Positions 1 through 10,418 of a stretch of 64,000 bases of DNA are shown piece by piece. The stretch is from Bacillus sp. AFS006103 (GTDB taxonomy: Bacteria > Bacillota > Bacilli > Bacillales > Cytobacillaceae). The notes beneath the pieces are model-generated. The model was not told the origin of the DNA. It searched no databases and saw only the letters and a program-made list of their open reading frames with translations. Both the position numbers and the translations under genes were made by a program. The stretch covers positions 402,084 to 466,083 of the forward strand of contig NTXX01000011.1 in NCBI GenBank assembly GCA_002559145.1. Reading direction: 5' to 3'. Every line of letters starts with the position of its first letter. Positions within the stretch are counted from its first letter, which is position 1.

Positions 1-2229
1 TTAAGTGATAAGAATCAATTCACTAGCTGGAAAATAACGATTGCGAAGCAAATTGAAGAAAAGAAAGATACGCTCGTTGAATTAGAAAAGACTGAAACCT
101 CCTTACGTCGAATTTTAAAAGAAATCGATCGGTTTATATCAAGTGAGCTTTCTAGTGATATCGAAAAAGATTTCAAGCAGGAACAAAACGCTCTTCTTTC
201 TAAGAAAACGAAATTACAAGAAATCAAAACCCAAGAAAAAAAAGAGAAAGAATTACAGCTTGGGCTAAAAGAACAGCTGGAAAAGACAAGTGGTAAGATA
301 GAAAAGCTTACAAGAAATGTAGGAACGTTAGAGGAGTTTCATCAAGAAAAAACTCTTCAACAAGAAAATAAACGGGTTAAACTAGAAAAAGAGAAACAAA
401 AAGAAGCCTTAGGTTTACAGCAGCAAGAAATAGGAAAAGAGCACCAACAGACAGTTGAACTTCAAAACCAGTGGAATCAGACCTATGTAGAATGGAAGCT
501 TACAACCGAACAAAAGATCAAGGAGATTAGGTTCTATATAGAAGAAGCTGTTTTTCCTGCTGATGAAAAAGCAGACCTATCTGATGAGGTCCCTCAACTA
601 TCTCCATATTTATTACAAGAGATTAACGGAAGTATCGGAGAGCTAAAACAGCTTCAAAAATCGAAAGAAGAACAGGCTAGAGAATTACTCGTTCTTCAAG
701 CAAAAAAAGAAACCGAACAAAAGCAGCAAAACAAATTAGAGAAAAAACTCAATTCCCATAATCAAGATTGGAATCAAGCAAAAGAACCTGATGAACCTCT
801 TAGTATATTAGAAAATATGTTGCAAACGGCACAGAAGGAAGCGAAGTCTGCGGAAAAAGATGAACGGGAACAAGGAACGGCCGTTACCGTAGCGGAAACG
901 TCCTTAAAGCACGCGACTGACCAGCGTGATAAGTCTGGAAAGAAAGTCGAAAAGTATGAAAAACAGCCTGAACAATGGGCAGACCTTGATTTAGAAGTAA
1001 AAGCAGTAGAAATTAAAGACCAAACGAAATTAACGAAAGAGGAAGTAAAGCAGGCAGAGAAACGCCAAAAAGAAACGGAAACCAATATTGCCGGGTACGA
1101 AGGAGATTTATTAACCTTATCCGTTATACTCAAAGAGGAAGCGGCAGCATTTACGAATGAGGATCTAGAAAAAATAAACAGTCTAGGTAAAGCATGTATC
1201 TTGTCCTGGTGTGAGAAACACCAAGCGATCCAGGACGAAGGGCAAGAGAAGCATGCGAAAGTCGACCAATCCTTAAGGAATTTAAAGCTCACGATTGAAG
1301 GAAAGGATTGGGAGATTCGGTTTAAAAATGAGGTATTAACGACTTTAGATCATTTGGATACTAGGCATTATACGCATATTCAGACGATTGTTAAGAATAT
1401 GAAACGTTTCTCACTAAGTGGATTGGAACAATTGGAACGTGACAAAGAAAGAGCTGAAAAGGCGCAAAACTTTTGGGCCAGCCGTGCCAGCATGAAAGTG
1501 ATGAGTATTGCTGAGGCAATTCGTTCCATGATTGCGAAAATGAAGCTGAAAAATGAACGAGGATCGTTTCCGCTTGTACAACTTAAAGAAGACATCCTGC
1601 CTAAAAAGGCGGAAGATATTGAGCCATTACTGAAGCAGCACTTTGTAACTGCTATTAACAAAATCACCAAACAATTTGATTTGATTGATGATCATAATCG
1701 CGCATTAGACGATGAAATAAAACAACTCATAAGTGATGAGCAAATTTTATTTGTATCCCTTCGAAATCGATATCCTGAGCTGCTTGTCTATAATATGCGA
1801 ACAGATAATGCCTTTATGTACGGGAAACCGCAAAAAGAGCATTACTCAACGTGGCAGACCATTAATCAAGGTTCAAGGACGAAATCCGACGGCAGCGGCG
1901 GACAAAAGCTTTCCGCTCGAATGGTGATGATGATGATGCTATTATCGGTTAAAAGCGAAACCGATCAAAGCTGGGTTCCATTAGTCTGTGATAATCCGTT
2001 TGGACAAGCAGCATCGGCCCATGTACTTGATCCGATTTTCGCCGTGGCCGAGAAACTGAAGTTCCAATTCATCGTCGTCACTCCGCCGGAACTGGTGAAA
2101 ACGGAAATCAGCCAAAGATTCGATTCCTATTATAAATTGGATTTCATTCGTGAAAAAGGAAAAGAAATTGTTTCTGACACGATTGTTCCCGCATATCGGA
2201 TTTACCAGGGAGAAGAAGCAGTCAGATAA
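1..2229 (+). CDS. SMC/Rad50-like coiled-coil ATPase, 3' part only
   Basis: The reading frame is open from base 1, so the start lies outside the window; 742 residues are visible. The first ~430 residues are Lys/Glu/Gln-rich heptads, clearly a long coiled coil. The last ~120 residues hold the C-terminal half of an ABC-type ATPase head: an SGGQKLS signature near visible residue 632, then a Walker-B-like LVCDNPFG near 662 and an IVVTPPEL strand with the D-loop region between. This layout is that of SMC/SbcC/MukB-type DNA-processing ATPases. The N-terminal Walker A half is not visible. A strong terminator follows, so this is the last gene of its operon. Which SMC subfamily it belongs to (repair, segregation or a defence system) cannot be decided from this part. 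Confidence 0.75.
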   Translation, partial: LSDKNQFTSWKITIAKQIEEKKDTLVELEKTETSLRRILKEIDRFISSELSSDIEKDFKQEQNALLSKKTKLQEIKTQEKKEKELQLGLKEQLEKTSGKIEKLTRNVGTLEEFHQEKTLQQENKRVKLEKEKQKEALGLQQQEIGKEHQQTVELQNQWNQTYVEWKLTTEQKIKEIRFYIEEAVFPADEKADLSDEVPQLSPYLLQEINGSIGELKQLQKSKEEQARELLVLQAKKETEQKQQNKLEKKLNSHNQDWNQAKEPDEPLSILENMLQTAQKEAKSAEKDEREQGTAVTVAETSLKHATDQRDKSGKKVEKYEKQPEQWADLDLEVKAVEIKDQTKLTKEEVKQAEKRQKETETNIAGYEGDLLTLSVILKEEAAAFTNEDLEKINSLGKACILSWCEKHQAIQDEGQEKHAKVDQSLRNLKLTIEGKDWEIRFKNEVLTTLDHLDTRHYTHIQTIVKNMKRFSLSGLEQLERDKERAEKAQNFWASRASMKVMSIAEAIRSMIAKMKLKNERGSFPLVQLKEDILPKKAEDIEPLLKQHFVTAINKITKQFDLIDDHNRALDDEIKQLISDEQILFVSLRNRYPELLVYNMRTDNAFMYGKPQKEHYSTWQTINQGSRTKSDGSGGQKLSARMVMMMMLLSVKSETDQSWVPLVCDNPFGQAASAHVLDPIFAVAEKLKFQFIVVTPPELVKTEISQRFDSYYKLDFIREKGKEIVSDTIVPAYRIYQGEEAVR

Positions 2230-2259
2230 GGTAAAACATTAGTTGAGGATGAACGGGAA

Positions 2260-2293
2260 GTCCCACTTTCATATCGAAAGTGGGACTTTTTTT
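2260..2293 (+). terminator. Rho-independent terminator of the SMC-like gene
   Basis: Perfect 11-bp stem GTCCCACTTTC / GAAAGTGGGAC with a 5-nt loop followed by a run of T. It closes the upstream operon. Confidence 0.9.
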
Positions 2294-2322
2294 ATGTATA
2301 AGGGGAAAAAATGCCTTCTGCT

Positions 2323-2661
2323 TCAAATAGATTTTCGAGCTGAATATTCGGCAAGCCATTCTGGTAATGTATTTTGTTGGTTAGGTTTGCGTTCGCGATC
2401 CATTCTCTCCCGTCCTTTCTTCATCCATTTTTGTAATGTTTCCGGAAAATCATTTTCTTCAAACGGGAATACAGCAATATCAGCAATCGCAGGTGGAAAA
2501 GGACTTTTTCGAATGTGGGTTTTCACCTTCGTCATTACCTTTTCATAATCCATTTCAGAACAAAATTGGAACCATTGCTGGACCGTCTCGTCCTTAAATA
2601 CGCAGTTGGGATAAACCGATTCAATAAGTATTAAAAGCTTGACTGCCTCTTCCTTGGTCAT
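2323..2661 (-). CDS. Replicative helicase loader/inhibitor, G39P-like
   Basis: This 112-residue protein begins MTKEEAVKLLILIESVYPN and has a Trp-containing segment (QQWFQF) and a K-SPFPPAIADI segment. That pattern matches the N-terminal helical domain of phage SPP1 G39P-type proteins, which bind the replicative helicase and keep it inactive until it is loaded at the phage origin. It has an AGAGGAGG site 8 nt before the ATG. The upstream 35-codon ORF ends inside its start codon (ATGA overlap), which suggests translational coupling. No other phage gene lies nearby, so it is a phage-derived orphan or a domesticated copy. Family call by eye; the C-terminal helicase-binding tail is acidic/basic and not diagnostic. 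Confidence 0.7.
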   Translation of the reverse strand: MTKEEAVKLLILIESVYPNCVFKDETVQQWFQFCSEMDYEKVMTKVKTHIRKSPFPPAIADIAVFPFEENDFPETLQKWMKKGRERMDRERKPNQQNTLPEWLAEYSARKSI

Positions 2662-2765
2662 TGCGATTCCTCCTCTAATACAATTATCCCCTTATTAATT
2701 AGCCGATCCACCCGGTCAGACATGGATTCATTCTTTGAGTTTTTCATTTGTTTCCTATTTTCCAT
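2658..2765 (-). CDS. Possible 35-residue ORF coupled to the G39P-like gene
   Basis: A 35-codon frame whose TGA overlaps the next ATG as ATGA. The product would be very polar with a C-terminal half RVDRLINKGIIVLEEESQ that reads like the end of a small helical protein. No convincing ribosome site precedes the first ATG (2765); internal ATGs at codons 7 and 15 are also possible starts. The coupling arrangement is the main support. It may be the 3' end of a decayed phage replication gene rather than an intact gene. Confidence 0.35.
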   Translation of the reverse strand: MENRKQMKNSKNESMSDRVDRLINKGIIVLEEESQ

Positions 2766-2812
2766 AGCTTCTAGTATTGGCTAGATGCCAATTAGCAATA
2801 CAGGTGCAATTT

Positions 2813-3724
2813 CTAATTTCGAAACTCATTTAATCTTTTATAGGTTTCAAGCAGGAAATCATAAAATAAAGCTTCGGTAGGAAGCAGTTTACGATGGGTC
2901 GGGTAGATGACACCGACTGTTCGTGTGAGGTTCACATCTGAAATAGGAATCACAACAGTGGACCGCGGTGTGTTATCTACCAAGGTCATCTCTGGCATCA
3001 ATGCTACCCCCAAACCTGCAGAGACTAACCCTTTTAATGCATCAATATCCTTTCCTTCGAAAGCAATTTGAGGTGGAAAACCTGCAGCATAACATGCTTT
3101 CACAACCTGTTCGCGGAATACCAACCCTTCAGGAAGGACACAAAATGGGTCACTTCTTAAATCCCTCAGACGAATTGATTCCCGGTCAGATAATGGATGA
3201 TGAAGAGGGAGGAGGGCGACGATATTTTCTGTAAAAAGAGTCGCGCCTTTAATTTTTGTCTCTTTTTCCTGATTGGGCATAGGGGCAATCATGGCCAAAT
3301 TATATTCACCATTTATAACACCATCAATTAAATCATAATAAAGGGCATTGCTCATTTGAAATTTCGCTTCTGGGTAGCGAGTGCGAAAAGCATATATTAT
3401 GGATGGCAATGTATGAGCCGCCATGCTAATTGGGAATGCAATTCGAACGGTTCCTTTTTCAGGATTTAAATTTTCTTCTACTTCTCTCTTTGCATCCTCC
3501 ATTAAATTCCACACTTGCTTCATTCGTTCATAAAAAATTCTGCCAAGAGGGGTTAATTTAACGCTTCTTCCCTCACGGATAAAAAGTTTCACACCTAATT
3601 CGTCTTCTAAATTGAAGATTTGTCTGCTAACCGAAGATTGGGCAACGTGTAAGGCGTTTGCTGCTTCTGTAACATGCTCTCTTTTTGCCACTTCTAGGAA
3701 ATATTGAATTTGCCTCGTCTCCAT
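2813..3724 (-). CDS. gltC: LysR-family regulator, GltC-like
   Basis: A 303-residue LysR-type regulator: N-terminal winged helix (METRQIQYFLEVAKREHVTEAA, residues 1-60, here described rather than fully quoted) and a periplasmic-binding-like effector domain (about 90-295). Phrases such as HVAQSSVSRQIFNLE, ALKGLVSAGLGVALMPE and TVGVIYP follow B. subtilis GltC closely as I recall it. GltC activates gltAB and is itself controlled through glutamate dehydrogenase and 2-oxoglutarate/glutamate. Here the gene is divergent from gdhA with a 147-bp shared region, so its probable target is gdhA. GGAGTGA lies 8 nt before the ATG. It is certainly LysR; GltC orthology versus paralogy is not settled. Confidence 0.85.
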   Translation of the reverse strand: METRQIQYFLEVAKREHVTEAANALHVAQSSVSRQIFNLEDELGVKLFIREGRSVKLTPLGRIFYERMKQVWNLMEDAKREVEENLNPEKGTVRIAFPISMAAHTLPSIIYAFRTRYPEAKFQMSNALYYDLIDGVINGEYNLAMIAPMPNQEKETKIKGATLFTENIVALLPLHHPLSDRESIRLRDLRSDPFCVLPEGLVFREQVVKACYAAGFPPQIAFEGKDIDALKGLVSAGLGVALMPEMTLVDNTPRSTVVIPISDVNLTRTVGVIYPTHRKLLPTEALFYDFLLETYKRLNEFRN

Positions 3725-3744
3725 TTTTTTATCACTCCAGCTTA

Positions 3745-3786
3745 ATGCGTTAAACGCATGAATTTCATCGAAAATCGAGATTGAAA
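3745..3786. promoter_or_regulatory. Inverted repeats between gltC-like gene and gdhA (LysR operator candidates)
   Basis: ATGCGT-TAA-ACGCAT (3745-3759) is a perfect inverted repeat, and TTTCA (3763-3767) pairs with TGAAA (3782-3786). LysR regulators bind such dyads in divergent promoters. Assignment to this regulator is inference. Confidence 0.45.
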
Positions 3787-3859
3787 CTATTAATTATAAA
3801 ATTATAAAATGAAAACAAATATAAAAAAAGGGAATCTTCTCAACTTTAAAATTTATTAG

Positions 3860-5254
<1,395 letters not shown>

Positions 5255-5268
5255 AACTTACAACGATG

Positions 5269-5293
5269 AAAGGTCACTAATTCGTGGCCTTTT
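5269..5293. terminator. Terminator after gdhA
   Basis: AAAGGTCAC / GTGGCCTTTT stem with a short loop and T-run; flanking ACAAC/GTTGT can extend it. It lies between convergent genes and may serve both. Confidence 0.7.
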
Positions 5294-5301
5294 TGTTGTG
5301 A

Positions 5302-5847
5302 TCAGGTCTCGTACAAACTTTCTAAGATACGTATCACTTCTCCAGCAGGAATTTTCATATCATCATTTATCCATTTTCGTATGATTTCAATTGTTCCTCC
5401 CGTTACATAGGTGAAATAATATTCTAATTGAGTCTCGTTCGCCATAGGGAATTGTTTTTTTATATCTTCGATTTTTTTTTCATAAGCAGAATTCAATAGG
5501 GTGCTTAGCACATAAGAGCTATTTTTTTCATTAAAAAGTATTTTACAAAACTCTTTATTTTCGAGGATCAAATTGAATATTTCATTTAACATATTTTGGA
5601 GAGATTCGTCCCCAGAAATAGTTATGGTACTCATCATTTTCTCTATCATTTCTTCCTCAATACTTCTCATTAAATCAAACGGATCATTGTAATAGGAATA
5701 AAAAGTTCCACGATTAATATCTGCTTTCTTGCAAATATCGGTAACTGTAATTTTATTAAGGGGTTTTTCTTGAAGCAGCATTAAAAAAGCATCAATCATT
5801 ACTTTTTTGCTATACAATGTTCGCCGGTTTCCTTTAATTCCAACCAT
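5302..5847 (-). CDS. TetR-family repressor next to MMPL exporter
   Basis: 181 residues from the ATG at 5847, which has GAGGAGGAG 6 nt upstream; the frame extends 21 codons further but that part has no ribosome site. The N-terminal HTH is clear: KITVTDICKKADINRGTFYSYYND at residues ~35-58 (helix-turn-helix plus the F-Y-x-Y-F/Y signature), followed by an all-helical ligand/dimer domain. It is divergent from the MMPL transporter and separated by a promoter region with large palindromes, so it probably represses that exporter and itself. The ligand is unknown. Confidence 0.85.
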   Translation of the reverse strand: MVGIKGNRRTLYSKKVMIDAFLMLLQEKPLNKITVTDICKKADINRGTFYSYYNDPFDLMRSIEEEMIEKMMSTITISGDESLQNMLNEIFNLILENKEFCKILFNEKNSSYVLSTLLNSAYEKKIEDIKKQFPMANETQLEYYFTYVTGGTIEIIRKWINDDMKIPAGEVIRILESLYET

Positions 5848-5891
5848 ATTCTGCTCCTCCTCTAAAAAGAACCAAAACTTCTCAATGGCTT

Positions 5892-5929
5892 TTATTAAAC
5901 AATGTAACAAATATTTGTACGTTTAATAA
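5892..5929. promoter_or_regulatory. Palindromic operator candidate in TetR/MMPL intergenic region
   Basis: A perfect 9-bp inverted repeat TTATTAAAC (5892-5900) / GTTTAATAA (5921-5929) encloses a perfect 12-bp palindrome ACAAATATTTGT (5907-5918). It lies just upstream of the tetR ribosome site. Binding by the adjacent TetR is inferred. Confidence 0.55.
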
Positions 5930-5950
5930 CACATGTATTCAAATTGCTTA

Positions 5951-5979
5951 TTGTTACCTCCCATTAGATTTAATATACT
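5951..5979 (+). promoter_or_regulatory. Sigma-A promoter of the MMPL gene
   Basis: TTGTTA (5951-5956), 17-bp spacer, TATACT (5974-5979). Gives a leader of about 95 nt to the likely GTG start. Confidence 0.6.
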
Positions 5980-6082
5980 TTTTTCATGCCATTAAATCAA
6001 CAATGTGTTTAAATAATAACTCGTTGTTTGAACGTGTCGTATGAAAAAATTTATTACGAAATTAGCTGGGAGGATATACAAG

Positions 6083-9000
6083 GTGAGAAAGATAATAAAA
6101 GGCCGTTGGGCTATTTTCTCTATATGGCTAATCGCGACAATCGTGCTTACAGTCATTCAGCCAGACATCAATGCAATATTAAGACAAAAAGGGCAGCAGG
6201 GTGCAAATAACAACAGCCCCTCCGTGGTTGCCGATCATATTCTAAAGAAGATCGATACTGGAAAAGGTACTAACGATCTGATTGTTTTTTATGATAAGAA
6301 TAAAATTTCAGATAATGAATTGGACAAAATCGGTGATGCTGTCAAGGATATTAGCGATAGCAGCACATTGCTAGGGATTACAGATATGATTGATCCATTT
6401 AGTATGCCGGATGCCAAAAGCTCATTAGTTTCTAAAGATGGCACCACTCTAATGGTCAGTTTTAAGCTCGATAAGAAATCAAGAGAAATAGATGATATAA
6501 AAAAAGAACTAGATAAAGAACTCAGTCAAGTTCCTGTGAAATACTATCTAAGCGGTGAAGACTTTATCAATAATGATTATCTGAAGGCATCTCAAGGTGG
6601 TGTAGAGAAAAGTGCTGCATTGACAGTTATCTTTATTTTAGTTGTACTGATCATTGCCTTTAGGTCAGTAGTTACTCCTTTGATCTCTTTAGTGGCTGTA
6701 GCCTTTTCCTATCTTTGTTCGATGGGAATTGCCGCTCAATTAATTGATAAAGCAGGATTTCCGATTACAAGTCTGACGCAAATGCTTCTAATACTGATTC
6801 TCTTTGGGATAGGTACAGATTACAACATCCTACTATTTAATCGATTTAGAGAAGAGTTATCTCAAGGCCACTCAATCGATGAATCGATCGTAAATACCTA
6901 TAAAACGGCAGGAAAAACAATTGCTTATAGTATTCTTACTGTTTTTATTGCTTTCCTTGAACTTGTTTTTGCTGAATCACCCATTTATAAATCCGGGGTT
7001 GTCGTGGTAATTGGTGTAACAATCCTTTTACTGGAAATCTTGACCTTAACCCCTTTCATCATGAAAGTGTTAGGCCAAAAACTTTTCTGGCCTTCCAAAA
7101 ATGTATTGGGTCATAAGGAAAACAAATTCTGGGGTAAAACATCCTCCTATGCAACAAAGCATCCTCTCCTGCCTGTGCTCGTAATTCTTTTGATCATCGG
7201 GCCGATGGTGTATTTGCATGAGGAAAAGCTTAACTTTGATACCATTGGTGAACTTGGAAATAAATATCCTTCGACTAAAGGTTTTAATTTAATTGCGGAG
7301 CATTTTGGTAAAGGCCAGGCCATGCCTGCTACTGTTGCAATTGAACATAGTGCAGCCCTGGATACGAATGAATCGCTTGCCGTAATCGATAACTTAACCG
7401 AAAGACTGAAGCGAATTAAAGGTGTGAAACAGGTTTCTTCCGTAACACAACCTCAAGGAAAGCAAATTGAAGATTTCTACGTAGATAGTCAAATGGGGTC
7501 CGTTACGGATGGGATTTCAAAAACTCAAAATGGTGTGGACCAAATAAATGATGGATTAAAGCTGGCTCAAGACAAACTGGGATCAGCAGACTTTTCAAAG
7601 GTAAGTCAAATGGTGGATGGCACGGCAAAGCTACAAGATGGTGTGGCTGCCTTAACCAATGGATTGAAGCAAATCCAGGCTGGTATCGATGATGGGGCAA
7701 GTAATTCCCAAACAATCAGCAATGGTATAGCTGCAATAGAAACGAATCTCTCCAAGATGAGTAACGGGATCGCAGTATTAGCTGATAATTATGGGAAAAT
7801 GCAGGCTGGGTACAAAGAGATGGGAACTCACTACCAAGATGCAGCGAACGCTCTTCTTGGCGTAAAAGGTGCACTATCTCAAATGCAATTAATGGTGGAT
7901 GCTCTAGGAAATAGTTATTCAGATTCTAAGAGTGACGCTAATTACCAAGCATTAAAGCAAACCATCGATCAGTTATCTTCATCTTTAAATCAAATGACAC
8001 CGGAAGGAATACAAACATTAAATGAAAATTATAATGCCGTAACTTCTGGTTTTGGTACAGCCAATAAAAACCTGGAAAGAATAAGCGGCGGTCTATCCCA
8101 AATGGCCGATGGTTTGAAAAAACTTGAAAGCGGTCTTGGGAAAGCATCTTCAGGAATAGGCACAATCGTTACAAATATGAATAATGTAACCAATGGGCTG
8201 GGTCAGATGAAATCAGGTCAGCAGCAACTTGTAGACGGCCTCAATGGATTTAGCACCTTTGGCGAAAAGCTGTCCGATGTTAATGGCGGATTGGAGCAAA
8301 TTTCTGACGGATTAGGACAAACGAACGGTTTCTTAACGCAATTTAAAACAAATAAAACATTCTTTATTCCAAAGGAAGCGTTGACGGACAAAAACTTCAA
8401 AAAATCATTAGACGCGTTTATGTCCAAAGATCGAAAAATCACGAAAATGATGATTGTATTAAAAGCTGACCCTTATTCAAAAGAAGCTTTAACTACAATC
8501 AATAAAATAAATATAACCGTATCAGATGGACTTAAAGGCACAGGTCTTTCACAGGCAAAGTCTGGGGTTTCAGGACCAAGTGCCACAACAAATGATATGA
8601 ATAATATATTGAGCCGTGATCTAAATAAAACAACAGCTATCGTGATTATCGGAGTATTACTTGTGCTGTTCTTTGTAATTAGATCTTTCTGGATTCCGAT
8701 TTTCATCACGGGATCTCTCCTAGGAGCATACTATTCAGCCATGTATATGATCAATTATATTTTCATAGATTTACTGGGATATGAAGGTATTTCTTCGTTC
8801 GTTCCATTTTTCTCATTCATTATCATTGTGGCCCTGGGAGTGGACTACAGTATATTCCTGATGATGCGCTTTAAGGAGTATCCACTGTTGTCGCCAAAAG
8901 AGGCAATCGTACTGGCTTCGCGGCAGACAGGCGGGGTAATCATATCCGCGGTCATCATACTTGGCGGTACTTTTGCTACTCTGATGCCTTCCGGAATTTT

Positions 9001-9166
9001 GCTTCTGTTTGAATTGGCAATAGCTGTTATTACAGGCCTTGTAGTGCTTTGCTTTGTCCTGCTTCCCGTCTTTTTGCCGGCAATGATCGCTCTCCCAGAT
9101 GCACTTGCCAATTTATTTTCAAGGAAAAAGGCAGATGACTTAGATTTCGAGGAAAATGTAATATAA
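6083..9166 (+). CDS. MMPL/RND-family exporter (YdfJ/YdgH-like)
   Basis: About 1027 residues from the GTG at 6083, chosen because GGGAGG ends 9 nt before it and the protein then begins MRKIIKGRWAIF directly before the first membrane helix; an in-frame ATG at 6041 lacks a ribosome site. It has two RND halves: TM1, a soluble loop, TM2-6 with GTDYNILLFNRFREEL, then a second loop, TM7 and TM8-12 with GVDYSIFLMMRFKEY. Between them (about 7500-8340) the second loop is a long helical repeat of G-L-x-x-M/I-x-x-G type heptads, as in YdgH/YhgE-like proteins. Such proteins export lipids, peptides or toxic compounds using the proton gradient. The divergent TetR gene suggests an inducible detoxification role. 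Substrate unknown. Confidence 0.9.
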   Translation: MRKIIKGRWAIFSIWLIATIVLTVIQPDINAILRQKGQQGANNNSPSVVADHILKKIDTGKGTNDLIVFYDKNKISDNELDKIGDAVKDISDSSTLLGITDMIDPFSMPDAKSSLVSKDGTTLMVSFKLDKKSREIDDIKKELDKELSQVPVKYYLSGEDFINNDYLKASQGGVEKSAALTVIFILVVLIIAFRSVVTPLISLVAVAFSYLCSMGIAAQLIDKAGFPITSLTQMLLILILFGIGTDYNILLFNRFREELSQGHSIDESIVNTYKTAGKTIAYSILTVFIAFLELVFAESPIYKSGVVVVIGVTILLLEILTLTPFIMKVLGQKLFWPSKNVLGHKENKFWGKTSSYATKHPLLPVLVILLIIGPMVYLHEEKLNFDTIGELGNKYPSTKGFNLIAEHFGKGQAMPATVAIEHSAALDTNESLAVIDNLTERLKRIKGVKQVSSVTQPQGKQIEDFYVDSQMGSVTDGISKTQNGVDQINDGLKLAQDKLGSADFSKVSQMVDGTAKLQDGVAALTNGLKQIQAGIDDGASNSQTISNGIAAIETNLSKMSNGIAVLADNYGKMQAGYKEMGTHYQDAANALLGVKGALSQMQLMVDALGNSYSDSKSDANYQALKQTIDQLSSSLNQMTPEGIQTLNENYNAVTSGFGTANKNLERISGGLSQMADGLKKLESGLGKASSGIGTIVTNMNNVTNGLGQMKSGQQQLVDGLNGFSTFGEKLSDVNGGLEQISDGLGQTNGFLTQFKTNKTFFIPKEALTDKNFKKSLDAFMSKDRKITKMMIVLKADPYSKEALTTINKINITVSDGLKGTGLSQAKSGVSGPSATTNDMNNILSRDLNKTTAIVIIGVLLVLFFVIRSFWIPIFITGSLLGAYYSAMYMINYIFIDLLGYEGISSFVPFFSFIIIVALGVDYSIFLMMRFKEYPLLSPKEAIVLASRQTGGVIISAVIILGGTFATLMPSGILLLFELAIAVITGLVVLCFVLLPVFLPAMIALPDALANLFSRKKADDLDFEENVI

Positions 9167-9220
9167 GTACAATGTTTCACATCATTAAATGTCTGCATAT
9201 GTAATTATTTGGACAGTAAA

Positions 9221-9256
9221 AAGGACTTAACTCCCTGGTTAAGTCCTTATTTTATA
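9221..9256 (+). terminator. Terminator after MMPL gene
   Basis: Perfect 11-bp stem AAGGACTTAAC / GTTAAGTCCTT, 6-nt loop, followed by an AT-rich tail. Confidence 0.85.
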
Positions 9257-9403
9257 TGAATTCAATCGTTTTCCTTAGTCAATTAGGCTTACAGCCAATC
9301 ATTTATTCCTTTCCTAAAGATTAATTATCGAAAAGGATTATCCATTTAATCCTTTTGTTTCGATTTTACTAGTATGAAGTTTTTTCAAAAAGGACAATCC
9401 TAA

Positions 9404-10102
9404 TCAACACCTCCTCATCATTAAATTGGATTGGTTCTGATCACCCGGACCGATGAAATCTAATGCGGCAGGAGAAAATACTATAAATTTTCTTTTACTG
9501 CCCTCGAAAGCTATTCGGATTGGTGCATAAACTTCATGATCCTGAAAGATATCGCCTCCCCGGATGATCCTCTTTTTATACTTGTCTACGAAGACAGCCA
9601 TATCTATCTTTCTATCTGTGTTAACAATTACATGCTCTTTCACTTTCTCTTTAAGCTGCAATGATTCTTTCACGGTTCTGAGTACTTCTTCTTCGATTGA
9701 AGCAACCATTCCCATTTCACGGTTATTTACCACCAAGATAAAGTGATAACCTTTTTCCGTTTTCTGTTGCATAATACTTACTTCATTTGTGATAAACGTG
9801 ACGGATTCTTCGGGTTCTTTTGTGTGTGAGTCTGGAGAGTTTTCTTTTTGCTTAATGACGCGATAAGATGCATTTGCCCCGATACCTTCTTCTGTGAAGT
9901 CAAATGGTTTGATACTTTGTGTGTGTACAAGGTAGACATCATTCACTTTTTCTTTGCTGTTTAATTGGACACATAAAGCAACATCTTCTTTCACCGCCTG
10001 CTCCTCGCCGCTCGAGCGAATAGGGACATTCATTTTCATTCCCGGAAATTGAACGAAGATGTAGTGGTAGTTTTTCTTAGGCTGCAGATCCGAAAGTCTC
10101 AT
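9404..10102 (-). CDS. Hypothetical protein, 232 residues
   Basis: I do not recognise this family. The start is taken at the ATG at 10102 (GGAAGGG upstream; product begins MRLSDLQPKKNYHYIF); the frame runs 24 codons further to a GTG at 10174. The protein is soluble, without signal peptide or membrane helix, and mixed alpha/beta: a beta-rich N-terminal part (to ~75), a polar linker rich in Ser/Pro/Glu (~85-105), a second beta-containing part (~108-170) and a C-terminal region with basic YKKRIIRGGD and a terminal MMRRC. It stands alone between the MMPL terminator and thrC, transcribed away from thrC. No function is proposed. Confidence 0.7.
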   Translation of the reverse strand: MRLSDLQPKKNYHYIFVQFPGMKMNVPIRSSGEEQAVKEDVALCVQLNSKEKVNDVYLVHTQSIKPFDFTEEGIGANASYRVIKQKENSPDSHTKEPEESVTFITNEVSIMQQKTEKGYHFILVVNNREMGMVASIEEEVLRTVKESLQLKEKVKEHVIVNTDRKIDMAVFVDKYKKRIIRGGDIFQDHEVYAPIRIAFEGSKRKFIVFSPAALDFIGPGDQNQSNLMMRRC

Positions 10103-10418
10103 TAACTCACAACCCTTCCGATTTGTTACAAGGTTATTTTCCCTGTAGGGGTATAATTCAATATCTTTCTCCACATTCCTGTATAAGGATGAAGAGTTTT
10201 CATCGTCACTTTCTTATGAAATGCGATGGTTCCTGCTAAATTATGAGTAAATCTACTATCGAAACATGTAAAAGACGATAAAACGCTTTCGCAAACGACA
10301 ATTTATGGACTATTCGCTCAATTGTGGTAAAATAAATTTTATATATTAAAGCCCCACAAAAATCATCACGCTCCAAAATTGATGAGCATACAACTAATAT
10401 TTTTATCTGGAGGAAGCT

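Noticed and set aside
774..1292. 172-codon minus-strand frame
   Set aside because: Antisense shadow of the coiled-coil ATPase; Ser/Phe/Cys-rich complement of Glu/Lys codons.
1..2229. Wadjet JetC assignment
   Set aside because: The gene is followed by a terminator and not by jetD, and the head motif spelling does not match what I recall of JetC; left as unassigned SMC-like.
2323..2765. Prophage region
   Set aside because: Only one phage-type gene is present; no integrase, structural or att-like sequence around it.
10175..10418. T-box leader before thrC
   Set aside because: No specifier stem, no TGGNACCGCG-type T-box sequence and no terminator/antiterminator pair found.
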